DNA of 31,322 nt from a virus, in IMG/VR virus record IMGVR_UViG_3300017710_000032, positions 1-31,322 of that record; one strand, 5' to 3'. The notes below the pieces were generated by a model. That model ran no database searches and was not told the DNA's origin. It saw only the letters and a list, made by a program, of their open reading frames with translations. Shown piece by piece: positions 6,267 to 12,019 of this stretch. A program made the translations under genes and the position numbers. The stretch's first letter is position 1, and each line of letters opens with the position of its first letter.

Positions 6267-6333
6267 GTGGTTCGTTTGCGAGCACAAGTGAACCACGCTT
6301 GCTAATATAGAGGACTAATTAAACCTCTTGCTC
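6267..6333 (-). ncRNA. Putative cis-regulatory pseudoknot RNA, copy 1
   Basis: Read on the minus strand, four helices can form: P1 GAGCA/TGCTC (6329-6333 with 6280-6284), P2 AGAGG/CCTCT, P3 CAAG/CTTG (6298-6301 with 6285-6288), and P4 GTGGTTC/GAACCAC (6290-6296 with 6267-6273), where P4 pairs the P3 loop with sequence beyond P1, a pseudoknot. Copy 2 at 8741-8805 keeps the block GGYTCACTTGTGCTC and the AAACGA segment, while P4 changes GGTTC/GAACC to GGCTC/GAGCC, a compensatory change. It lies just upstream of a start codon; riboswitch-like control is inferred. Confidence 0.6.
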
Positions 6334-6371
6334 TAAACTAGCCTCGTTAGTATGGAGGACAGAGAGACTAG

Positions 6372-6719
6372 TCATTTGACTACTAATTCAAGCATACCGT
6401 CAACGACATTGTCAACCCATAAACTTGAGTTATCATATTCCGTAAATACGTCAAATAAGTCGCCATGTTTACCGTCTACATAAGTTAAGTAGTGGTGAAT
6501 GACGTAGTTAAACTCACCATGGGAACAGCTATATATCACTAACCCACCTGTGCTTAACTCTACTTCCGCGTCAGTATTGACTTGATGAGCTTTTAGGTCT
6601 TCACGCCAGTTATCAACGGTAACTTCAATATCGGTATCAATACTCATACCTTTAACGAAGTCTTCACACGTATCATAGGAAATATAAGTAACACCTTTTC
6701 TTAGACTTTTTCTATTCAT
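6372..6719 (-). CDS. Hypothetical protein (115 aa)
   Basis: Acidic 115-aa protein beginning MNRKSLRKGVTYISYDTCED with Asp/Val-rich beta-type stretches and a His-containing segment (GEFNYVIHHYLTYVDG). No recognised family. GGAG lies 8 nt before the ATG and a GATC-type promoter (6748-6776) sits directly upstream, so this gene starts a transcription unit that includes the structured leader at 6267-6333 and the genes to 4723. Confidence 0.7.
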   Translation of the reverse strand: MNRKSLRKGVTYISYDTCEDFVKGMSIDTDIEVTVDNWREDLKAHQVNTDAEVELSTGGLVIYSCSHGEFNYVIHHYLTYVDGKHGDLFDVFTEYDNSSLWVDNVVDGMLELVVK

Positions 6720-6747
6720 AGTTTTACTCCTTATTTACTATAGGTTT

Positions 6748-6776
6748 ATAATAGCTACGATCTATATGATGGTTAA
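6748..6776 (-). promoter_or_regulatory. GATC-spacer promoter of the 6719 gene
   Basis: Minus strand: -35 TTAACC, 17-nt spacer with GATC at positions 9-12, -10 TATTAT; CTTAACCATCATA is identical to the promoter at 4688. Confidence 0.75.
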
Positions 6777-6798
6777 GTAATATCATAAATTATTTTAA

Positions 6799-6871
6799 AG
6801 CCGTTAGACCGTTTGATGTATAGGGGTAAGGGGTAGGTAGCCCTAAGTAAATCATAGCCTTAAAACGCGTC
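6799..6871. repeat. Dispersed intergenic repeat, copy 1
   Basis: Shares with 13930-14003 an identical 15-mer GCCTTAAAACGCGTC (6857-6871) and a similar block (AGCC, TTAGA, CGTTTGAT) about 40-50 nt away in the same order. Both copies lie between the end of one leftward gene and the start of the next. Confidence 0.6.
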
Positions 6872-6886
6872 CTATAGCGTCCTATT

Positions 6887-7099
6887 TTAGGCATCATACC
6901 GTAGCCCTATAGGTAATAAACAATATAATTCAATATAAGGAGTTTGTTCCTCAACTCCTGAATGGCTTGAATGTACTTCAAACCTAGAAGTTTCATAATC
7001 CATCGATTTATCGTTTTCTAACTCATATGGGACGAGTATATCAACTCGTGCCTCAGGGTTTATCGTTTCAAGCTGTTTTATTAATTCTGCAACTGTCAT
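6887..7099 (-). CDS. Hypothetical phage protein (70 aa)
   Basis: Begins MTVAELIKQLETINPEARV, the pattern of a widespread small phage protein with an N-terminal helix followed by a strand (VDILV). No catalytic motif. It is separated by only 2 nt from the preceding zinc-ribbon gene and probably shares its transcript from the promoter at 7582-7610. Confidence 0.7.
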   Translation of the reverse strand: MTVAELIKQLETINPEARVDILVPYELENDKSMDYETSRFEVHSSHSGVEEQTPYIELYCLLPIGLRYDA

Positions 7100-7101
7100 A
7101 A

Positions 7102-7299
7102 CTACCTCCCAATAGTTTCAAGATCATTTTCTGTAATGTATTGATAAGCTCCTTTATTGTACACAGGAGCCACCTGCTGTTTACGAGTATTAGCGAGTGT
7201 TTGAGCCTCTTTTTCACCACAGGTTAAACAAGTAAAATAGCCGAGAGCATAACGCTCCCGACTAATATTAAGTTCACCACAGTTTTTACACTCAACCAC
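7102..7299 (-). CDS. Zinc-ribbon small protein (65 aa)
   Basis: Two CxxC knuckles, CKNCGEL at residue 4 and CLTCGEKEA at residue 24, make a single four-Cys zinc-binding module, followed by a polar tail. The start is GTG overlapping the TAG of the gene upstream. Small zinc ribbons of this kind in phages often act in transcription or as DksA-like factors, but no specific role can be read from this one. Confidence 0.75.
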   Translation of the reverse strand: MVECKNCGELNISRERYALGYFTCLTCGEKEAQTLANTRKQQVAPVYNKGAYQYITENDLETIGR

Positions 7300-7541
7300 T
7301 AGCGACCCATTTTATATTGAAATAACGTAGGGGCATTCTCAAATTCTTCCAGTAACTCTGGAGTATAATCCCTTTCGTTTATTACGTGCTTAGAATTAAG
7401 CCTAGTGACATAAGCACCATCGTAAAAATGAGCACCATTTCTACTATATTTAAGTGCCTGAGCAGTATGAAAATACATACCGTCTTCCTTACGAGTCATA
7501 AATAAATTATCCTCGATTTGTTTAGTTACACTACTTACCAT
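7299..7541 (-). CDS. Hypothetical protein (80 aa)
   Basis: 80-aa polar protein beginning MVSSVTKQIEDNLFMTRKED with aromatic-rich segments (YFHTAQALKYSRNGAHFYDG). No family recognised. AGGAGG is 5 nt before the ATG, and a degenerate member of the repeated promoter family lies 40-70 nt upstream, so this is the first gene of a unit with 7102-7299 and 6887-7099. Confidence 0.7.
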   Translation of the reverse strand: MVSSVTKQIEDNLFMTRKEDGMYFHTAQALKYSRNGAHFYDGAYVTRLNSKHVINERDYTPELLEEFENAPTLFQYKMGR

Positions 7542-7581
7542 AACATCCTCCTATAATTAATTGTTTAGTTAAGTAGCTTTT

Positions 7582-7610
7582 AATATAGCTTTGATGTATA
7601 TGATGGTTAA
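7582..7610 (-). promoter_or_regulatory. Promoter of the 7541 gene, degenerate GATC-family member
   Basis: Minus strand: -35 TTAACC, 17-nt spacer, -10 TATATT. CTTAACCATCATA and the upstream TGAACT are conserved, but the spacer has CATC where the other promoters have GATC. Confidence 0.65.
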
Positions 7611-7630
7611 GTAAGTTCAGTAAAAAGATT

Positions 7631-7834
7631 TTAGTAAAGATCTGCATGACCACCTTGCATCGTAAGGTCATACACTTGTGTAATAAACTCGGTATCTACA
7701 AACTCACGTTTAGATAACTCACGTGCGACAGCAACAGTAGCGATAGCTTGACTTTTAGTTAAATGAGGTTTATTAGAAATGATAAGTTCTAAATCACACT
7801 GAACGTCTAACATTAAATCTTTAAGTTTACTCAT
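7631..7834 (-). CDS. Hypothetical protein (67 aa)
   Basis: Mostly helical 67-aa protein beginning MSKLKDLMLDVQCDLEL, an N-terminus shared with the gene at 3917-4135. The start overlaps the stop of 7831-8007 by 4 nt (ATGA). Its 3' end lies just upstream of the promoter at 7582-7610. Function unknown. Confidence 0.7.
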   Translation of the reverse strand: MSKLKDLMLDVQCDLELIISNKPHLTKSQAIATVAVARELSKREFVDTEFITQVYDLTMQGGHADLY

Positions 7835-8007
7835 CGAATGTTTTCCTTTCTTTTATCTAAAACTGATTGATAGCCGTCTAGGTATTCATTGTTATACGGT
7901 CCATAAAAGTCAGAAGCATTTTTACGCTCCCTGCCGTTAGTGGCATCTTCAACGCCATGATTATAAGCATTTTCTGCTTGTTGTTTATGACTTAGTTTAC
8001 TATACAT
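7831..8007 (-). CDS. Small hypothetical protein (58 aa)
   Basis: A 58-codon gene with an excellent ribosome site (GAGGAG, 5 nt spacing) before the ATG at 8007, and an ATGA overlap with the next gene. The sequence contains AYNHGVEDATNGRER and EYLDGYQ, a pattern seen in small phage and bacterial proteins that combine an AY-GxxDA helix with a C-terminal GY motif. No function is known to me. Confidence 0.75.
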   Translation of the reverse strand: MYSKLSHKQQAENAYNHGVEDATNGRERKNASDFYGPYNNEYLDGYQSVLDKRKENIR

Positions 8008-8016
8008 AATATCTCC

Positions 8017-8325
8017 TCAACTTTTATTAACTTTATCAATAAATTCATTAACAACTTTATCAACATAAAAAGGTTTATAATCTTCATTAGTTTTAAGATT
8101 CATAAAGTCTTCTTTACTAGCTGAGTCAATACAGTTAGAACACAGCACGGTTTCACGTGTATCTTCAAACTCACTACAGCTAAGTTCCACGAGCCACGTA
8201 TCAAGTGGCATAGAACGGTGTCGTTTAACACCGCTTACTTGTTTTTCACCTAATTGTTGACAGCCGTCACAATAGTCGGTAAACCTGCGTTTAGGTAACA
8301 TGTTTATAATAGGGTTATCGCTCAT
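8017..8325 (-). CDS. CxxC-containing hypothetical protein (102 aa)
   Basis: Two paired cysteines, CDGC near residue 19 and CSNC near residue 63, suggest a zinc-binding domain. The upstream in-frame TTG at 8337 is rejected as start because GGAG overlaps it and is correctly spaced (6 nt) for the ATG at 8325 (MSDNPIINML). It is first in a unit behind the promoter at 8358-8386 and is followed by 7831-8007 and 7631-7834. Confidence 0.75.
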   Translation of the reverse strand: MSDNPIINMLPKRRFTDYCDGCQQLGEKQVSGVKRHRSMPLDTWLVELSCSEFEDTRETVLCSNCIDSASKEDFMNLKTNEDYKPFYVDKVVNEFIDKVNKS

Positions 8326-8357
8326 AATATTCTCCAAATATTTATTTAACTACATAT

Positions 8358-8386
8358 ATAGTAAACGCGATCAATACGATGGTTAA
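8358..8386 (-). promoter_or_regulatory. GATC-spacer promoter of the 8325 gene
   Basis: Minus strand: -35 TTAACC, 17-nt spacer with GATC at positions 9-12, -10 TACTAT. The -35 hexamer overlaps the TAA stop of the MazG-like gene. Confidence 0.75.
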
Positions 8387-8712
8387 GGTAGTTCAGGTAC
8401 ATCACTATTCTTTTTAAACAGCCCATCTTCAAGTACTCCCTTACGGTTTTTGATTTCATCGTACGCTTGGTCAATACACTCTGTTACTTTTAAATCTAAC
8501 TGCTCAGCTAATACCACTAAGCAAACAAATACATCACCTATACCGTCAGAGGTAGACCACTTGTCTCGGTAAGCAACACCCTTAGCAAGTTCACCTACTT
8601 CCTCAACTAGTTTAAGCATTTGTTTTTCAGGCTGAACGTCAGCGGTCAAAAGTCCACGTTGCCTAGCCCATATTACTATTAATTCTTCTAGTGAATTTAA
8701 ATCTCTAGCCAT
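8383..8712 (-). CDS. MazG-like nucleotide pyrophosphohydrolase (109 aa)
   Basis: All-alpha NTP pyrophosphohydrolase of the MazG type, which hydrolyses (d)NTPs to monophosphates and PPi. Seen: the metal-binding helix KLVEEVGELAKG near residue 33, and the second acidic motif DGIGDVFVCLVVLAEQ near residue 56, the two parts of the family's four-helix core. Length fits a single-domain phage enzyme. AGGAG precedes the ATG at 8712. The leader contains the second copy of the putative pseudoknot RNA (8741-8805), so expression may be controlled after transcription starts. Phage MazG-like enzymes are proposed to adjust nucleotide pools or alarmones; the substrate here is unknown. Confidence 0.85.
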   Translation of the reverse strand: MARDLNSLEELIVIWARQRGLLTADVQPEKQMLKLVEEVGELAKGVAYRDKWSTSDGIGDVFVCLVVLAEQLDLKVTECIDQAYDEIKNRKGVLEDGLFKKNSDVPELP

Positions 8713-8740
8713 TATATACTCCTATGTTGTTTAAATATAA

Positions 8741-8805
8741 GGCTCGTTTCTGAGCACAAGTGAGCCAAACTTGCTATGAAGGGACAATAATACAACACCC
8801 TGCTC
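8741..8805 (-). ncRNA. Putative cis-regulatory pseudoknot RNA, copy 2
   Basis: Same architecture as 6267-6333: P1 GAGCA/TGCTC (8801-8805 with 8752-8756), a short variable P2, P3 CAAG/CTTG (8770-8773 with 8757-8760), and pseudoknot P4 GGCTC/GAGCC (8762-8766 with 8741-8745). Relative to copy 1 the middle P4 pair has changed on both strands (T-A to C-G), whereas unpaired AAACGA and the 10-mer ACTTGTGCTC stay identical. It lies 28 nt upstream of the MazG-like start codon. Confidence 0.6.
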
Positions 8806-8868
8806 AATTAGAAGAGTCTTTGTTGATTTAAGTGAGTGACAAAACTCTTGCAAACTAAAAAATCTCAC

Positions 8869-8913
8869 TATGTTGACGCACATTATAAAGGAGGTAAAGG
8901 ATACGTCAACATA
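8869..8913. repeat. 10-bp perfect inverted repeat across a gene end
   Basis: TATGTTGACG (8869-8878) and CGTCAACATA (8904-8913) with a 25-nt loop. It spans the stop codon of the 8906-9115 gene. No T-run follows, so a simple terminator is unlikely; RNA stability or a protein site are alternatives. Confidence 0.55.
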
Positions 8914-9115
8914 TAAAAGCCTCCTGTATAACCTCATCTTTTTTTCGTTTATCCTTATAAGAACGCACTTGTTTGCCATTCTTATAGTAGGTCGTAGTGT
9001 AGTCAATGTTTTTCGCTTTATTAATTACACGAGTCATAGCTGTAACGGAACTCATATCACGTTCCTCTACTAACTCTTCGTTACGTTTTTTGACTATATC
9101 TTTATACTGTGTCAT
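8906..9115 (-). CDS. Small basic hypothetical protein (69 aa)
   Basis: Charged, helical 69-aa protein (KKRNEELVEERDMSS; KNGKQVRSYKDKRKKDE). It begins in an ATGA overlap with the upstream DUF3846-like gene, so it is coupled to it. No family recognised. A longer overlapping frame (8731-9006) lacks a ribosome site and is not preferred. Confidence 0.65.
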   Translation of the reverse strand: MTQYKDIVKKRNEELVEERDMSSVTAMTRVINKAKNIDYTTTYYKNGKQVRSYKDKRKKDEVIQEAFIC

Positions 9116-9495
9116 GATATAGGTATGAACTGCATGAAGGGTTCTTCTCTATAGCCTTCTGGAATCCACTTAACTAGCTGGTCTTCCACAACACTAGCAA
9201 CATAAGTACAGTCAACTGTTTCACCTTCTTCGTCATAACCTAATATTACTGCCTTACCAGCAAAATTATAGTTAATCGGAGCCCAATGAAAATATCGGTT
9301 AGGGTTTCTACATAAACCGTCATCATCAAGGACTAGCATATTATTTTTATCAAGGGTGACTATAGTAATACAAGATATATCCATCCACTTTTTTAACTCC
9401 GCCATATAATCGTCTCTGACAGGGTACGCAACACGAACCTTTTCTTTAAAAGGGTCAATCAGTATAGCTCGTAAGCCATTATTTTCTTCTTTCAT
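9112..9495 (-). CDS. DUF3846-like protein (127 aa)
   Basis: The pattern LRAILIDPFKEKVRV at the N-terminus, LVLDDDGLCRNPNRYFHW in the middle and GKAVILGYDEEGE towards the C-terminus matches, from memory, DUF3846, a small domain common on phages and plasmids with no established function. AGGAGG is 5 nt before the ATG. A GATC-type promoter (9528-9556) lies just upstream, directly after the terminator of the 9600-9872 gene. Confidence 0.7.
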   Translation of the reverse strand: MKEENNGLRAILIDPFKEKVRVAYPVRDDYMAELKKWMDISCITIVTLDKNNMLVLDDDGLCRNPNRYFHWAPINYNFAGKAVILGYDEEGETVDCTYVASVVEDQLVKWIPEGYREEPFMQFIPIS

Positions 9496-9527
9496 ACTAC
9501 CTCCTAAGGTATTTATTTAAGTAATTA

Positions 9528-9556
9528 AATTTAAAACTGATCAAAAACAAAGTAAA
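9528..9556 (-). promoter_or_regulatory. GATC-spacer promoter of the 9495 gene
   Basis: Minus strand: -35 TTTACT, 17-nt spacer with GATC at positions 9-12, -10 TAAATT. The -35 lies in the T-rich tail of the upstream terminator. Confidence 0.65.
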
Positions 9557-9588
9557 GTAAGATGGGGTAAAACTTAACCCCACCTTAC
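9543..9588 (-). terminator. Rho-independent terminator of the 9600-9872 gene
   Basis: On the minus strand GTAAGGTGGGGT (9588-9577) pairs with ACCCCATCTTAC (9568-9557), 12 bp with one G-T pair and an 8-nt loop, followed by a T-rich tail. Confidence 0.75.
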
Positions 9589-9599
9589 ATTGAGCAAAA

Positions 9600-9872
9600 C
9601 TAAGCGATCTCAAGAGTTTTGACTTTTTCAATGTCATATCTGATACCACTCATGGTATACAACCCAGTAGCTATAGCTTCTTTGATTGTTTTACCACTGA
9701 CAGCTTTTACACGCTCATTATTGTGCTCGGCTGTTACTCGTTTCCCAGTCGCTTTTAATTTAGCGTCTGGGCTATATTTACCGAATTTAACTTTCGGCGT
9801 TGTTGTAGCAGTTTCAGTTTGAGTCTTAGCACTGCTTAGCATTGACTTTTTGGTAGCTGTTTTATTAGCCAT
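9600..9872 (-). CDS. Small Lys/Thr-rich phage protein, paralogue family (90 aa)
   Basis: The N-terminus is Lys/Thr/Ala-rich (MANKTATKKSMLSSAKT). The C-terminal half (RVKAVSGKTIKEAIATG, then IRYDIEKVKTLEIA) aligns with the proteins at 3212-3436 and 2556-2870 and with the last 40 residues of 14263-14814. AGGAG is well placed before the ATG. It has its own GATC-type promoter (9913-9941) and terminator (9543-9588), the same isolated single-gene arrangement as 3212-3436. Function unknown; high independent expression of a basic protein would fit DNA or RNA binding. Confidence 0.8.
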   Translation of the reverse strand: MANKTATKKSMLSSAKTQTETATTTPKVKFGKYSPDAKLKATGKRVTAEHNNERVKAVSGKTIKEAIATGLYTMSGIRYDIEKVKTLEIA

Positions 9873-9912
9873 ACATTCTCCTATAAATGGGTATATAAAT
9901 ATACCAGTATAT

Positions 9913-9941
9913 ATAGTATAAACGATCGGAGTTTTAGTAAA
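9913..9941 (-). promoter_or_regulatory. GATC-spacer promoter of the 9872 gene
   Basis: Minus strand: -35 TTTACT, 17-nt spacer with GATC at positions 9-12, -10 TACTAT, about 40 nt before the start codon. The same -35 hexamer as the promoter of its paralogue at 3466. Confidence 0.75.
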
Positions 9942-9960
9942 GTTAGATCAGAAAGTTTTT

Positions 9961-10335
9961 TTACACGAAACGATTGAGGTTTCTTGGCGACACAGGTTTT
10001 GACCAGCCTCCATCTCTACGCATTGAAATACCTTTATTTTTAGAACGCTGAATTTCATTCGCATAACCAATGTTGCTTTCAATTAGTTCAGCTTGTGCAA
10101 GTATAACAGGGTCAACGTAATGTTCGTCATAAGAACCTGCCCAAGAGGTACTAACGTGTTCGCCTTCTATAAGACCTATAGGACCACACGCTCCCATACC
10201 ACTTTCTGCATAAACAGATTTATTGAGAGAATAATTCTTTTGTTTTGAACACTCATCTGAGCAAAATTTTCTACGGCGACCAACACCTTCAGGTTGTTTA
10301 ATAGGTTCTCCGCACCACGTACAGAGGTTAGTCAT
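9961..10335 (-). CDS. Zinc-finger hypothetical protein (124 aa)
   Basis: N-terminal zinc-binding motif CTWCGEPI followed by RRRKFCSDECSKQ (CxxC then CxxxC, residues 5-29), the arrangement of a treble-clef or FCS-type finger used for nucleic-acid binding. The rest of the protein is acidic and unrecognised. It starts directly after the stop of 10338-10634, with no clear ribosome site, so translational coupling is likely. Confidence 0.7.
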   Translation of the reverse strand: MTNLCTWCGEPIKQPEGVGRRRKFCSDECSKQKNYSLNKSVYAESGMGACGPIGLIEGEHVSTSWAGSYDEHYVDPVILAQAELIESNIGYANEIQRSKNKGISMRRDGGWSKPVSPRNLNRFV

Positions 10336-10337
10336 TA

Positions 10338-10634
10338 TTAATTGTTGAGTACTTGGTCATAGCTTTGTTCTTTTATATCGTATATGTCTATATCTCTAGC
10401 AAAAGACTCACTGGGGTCAATATTCAAGTGATCGTAAACCACATTACTAGCAGTTTCTATAAGCGACACACGTTTTTCTAAACGTTCAAATTCACCTGCG
10501 TTAGCTTTCATAATGGCTTGCTCAGGGCTGATAGCTTTTATTGGATAATAGTCAACCTGTATAGAGGTAAACGGTACATAGTATGTAGTCAGGTTGGGGT
10601 TATTGCTAACTAGTTTTAAACGTGGTGGTTTCAT
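10338..10634 (-). CDS. Hypothetical protein (98 aa)
   Basis: 98-aa protein beginning MKPPRLKLVSNNPNLTTYY. The middle (ISPEQAIMKANAGEFERLEK) looks helical and the C-terminus is Asp-rich (ARDIDIYDI). No family recognised. AAGGA precedes the ATG. It is the first gene after a 411-nt non-coding gap. Confidence 0.65.
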   Translation of the reverse strand: MKPPRLKLVSNNPNLTTYYVPFTSIQVDYYPIKAISPEQAIMKANAGEFERLEKRVSLIETASNVVYDHLNIDPSESFARDIDIYDIKEQSYDQVLNN

Positions 10635-11045
10635 AATTATTCCTTGTTTTTAAAAAATTACCTATAAGGTTATTTAGCCTTACATCGCAAAAATAATAAA
10701 GCCCTATGTAAAAATAAAAGGCGTGAGGCGGATAGGTTACCAACCTAACTCTTATACTGTTGTCGTGTAGCCCCACTAAACTAAAAGGCGTGGCGAGGAT
10801 TTGGTGGCAATTATTTAGTCCTCATTAAGCAATCGTGTCGACGTTACCATACTGCACCACTAAGTTAAGAATAAGAGATATTGCGTTTCTTGGCGACTTG
10901 AGTTTCACACTTAGCCACTTATGGGTTCTTCACCTCTAACAAAGTAGCGTTTTCCTTCTTGGCGACTCGAACGCCTTAAACTTAACCTAATTTTATTAAA
11001 CCTTAGATGTAAAAAAGATAAAAGGTTTTTGTTAGCATCATTATA
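10635..11045. other. 411-nt non-coding region with short repeats
   Basis: No gene is supported. Plus-strand TTCTTGGCGAC occurs at about 10887 and 10957, and again inside the 9961 gene at about 9981. AAAAGGCGTG occurs at about 10706 and 10783. A 6-bp hairpin TAGGTT/AACCTA lies at 10733-10747, and GAGGA/TCCTC pair across about 10794-10822. The minus-strand segment GGCG-TTCGAGT-CGCC (about 10960-10975) resembles an isolated tRNA T-arm, but no acceptor or anticodon stems are found. Confidence 0.55.
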
Positions 11046-11753
11046 CTATTCAAATGCTCCTAATAACCAGAACACTAATAAATATCTATCGCCTTTTTTA
11101 ACTGGTAGCCCACGGTGCAAGTGACTGAAACTAGGAAAGAATAAAGCATGACCAGACGGAAGCGGATCTACAACTCCCCTACCATGAAACTCTGTACCAC
11201 CACCCTCATATTCACCAGTATTTAAGGGAACTACAACGCTAATATCTGCAGACGTATCATGATGCCAGGCACCTTGATTCTTATCAGCTAAGTTGTAGTT
11301 CGCTAACTGTATTGAGCCAGGACGGTCCACGTACCGTTGCCAAATACTCATAAAGACAGGGTTCATATAATTAAGTACCACGCTCCACATATTATTAAAC
11401 AACTCGGGACAACGGTCATGAAGCGTAATCTCTGGTATTTGTCTAAGTTTATCTTCGGTAGGGTTAACATCAAAACCAAAAACTTTTTCCATATTTTTTA
11501 TTTCATCAAGCATCATGGTACAAAATTCTTCAGTAAATAACGGTATAGAGTAAACGTCTTTTACTTCTTCCTTTACGTACTCCTGTACAATATTTTCGAT
11601 ATTGACCTGTGCCCACTTGTCTTCATATTCTTGTATGGTAGGTTCGCTTTCCTGGATTAATTCGATAGTTGTTTTGTCTATGCACCAACTACTGTTTATA
11701 CCCAGCATAGTATTCTTTAATCTGTATGGTGCTAACTTACTGTACTCAGGCAT
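11046..11753 (-). CDS. 2OG-Fe(II) oxygenase, prolyl-4-hydroxylase-like (235 aa)
   Basis: Double-stranded beta-helix dioxygenase using Fe(II) and 2-oxoglutarate. Iron ligands are the HxD in WHHDTSADIS near residue 165 and the distal His in HLHRGLPV near residue 211; the Arg in GDRYLLVFWL is the expected 2-oxoglutarate contact. The GGGTEF strand between them is typical of P4H/PLOD-like members. The N-terminal 130 residues are helical and unassigned. The start overlaps the previous gene by 8 nt. Substrate (protein, nucleic acid or small molecule) cannot be told; in this genome DNA-base oxidation is possible but unproven. Confidence 0.85.
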   Translation of the reverse strand: MPEYSKLAPYRLKNTMLGINSSWCIDKTTIELIQESEPTIQEYEDKWAQVNIENIVQEYVKEEVKDVYSIPLFTEEFCTMMLDEIKNMEKVFGFDVNPTEDKLRQIPEITLHDRCPELFNNMWSVVLNYMNPVFMSIWQRYVDRPGSIQLANYNLADKNQGAWHHDTSADISVVVPLNTGEYEGGGTEFHGRGVVDPLPSGHALFFPSFSHLHRGLPVKKGDRYLLVFWLLGAFE

Positions 11754-11928
11754 CTTTTTTCCTCGCTGGGTTTATTAATTCAAAATAGAATTTTTTGTTT
11801 TCAATGTGCTCAGCCACTATTTCCATCATCTCATCAATAGATGTTTTGTCATTAAATACATCTTCATCAGTCATAATGCAAAGTTTCATAACTTGAACGT
11901 GCTTAGCTTCTTTTTTGTTTTTTGACAT
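11746..11928 (-). CDS. Small hypothetical protein (60 aa)
   Basis: Charged 60-aa protein beginning MSKNKKEAKHVQVMKLC and ending INPARKKDA, with an acidic middle helix (TSIDEMMEIVAEHIENK). It overlaps the genes on both sides (26 nt upstream, 8 nt downstream), fitting the compact operon. Function unknown. Confidence 0.6.
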   Translation of the reverse strand: MSKNKKEAKHVQVMKLCIMTDEDVFNDKTSIDEMMEIVAEHIENKKFYFELINPARKKDA

Positions 11929-12019
11929 TCTTATTTTTGCCTATCGCAAGTTTGATAACTTTTTGTAGCCTACCAGACTTCATAAGTTGATCAAATTTTT
12001 TATACGCAGTTTTTTTCAT
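11903..12019 (-). CDS. Very small Lys-rich protein (38 aa)
   Basis: A 38-codon frame whose ATG overlaps the stop of the AlkB-like gene in an ATGA junction, preceded by TTAGG and CAGG sites. Sequence MKKTAYKKFDQLMKSGRLQK is basic and helical, with a Lys-rich tail. It overlaps 11746-11928 by 26 nt. The junction supports translation; the function is unknown. Confidence 0.5.
   Translation of the reverse strand: MKKTAYKKFDQLMKSGRLQKVIKLAIGKNKNVKKQKRS

Noticed and set aside
8731-9006. 91-codon minus-strand frame overlapping 8906-9115 and the pseudoknot RNA
   Set aside because: It has no ribosome site, and the homologous RNA at 6267-6333 is interrupted by stops in all similar frames, so conservation there is at RNA level; the overlapping 69-aa gene has an ATGA junction.
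10955-10980. tRNA gene on the minus strand suggested by GGCG-TTCGAGT-CGCC
   Set aside because: Only a T-arm-like hairpin is present; no matching acceptor strands, D-arm or anticodon arm at the right distances.
10900-11045. Stop-codon read-through of the 11046-11753 oxygenase into 47 further in-frame codons
   Set aside because: The extension has no resemblance to a domain, and an open stretch of this size can occur by chance.
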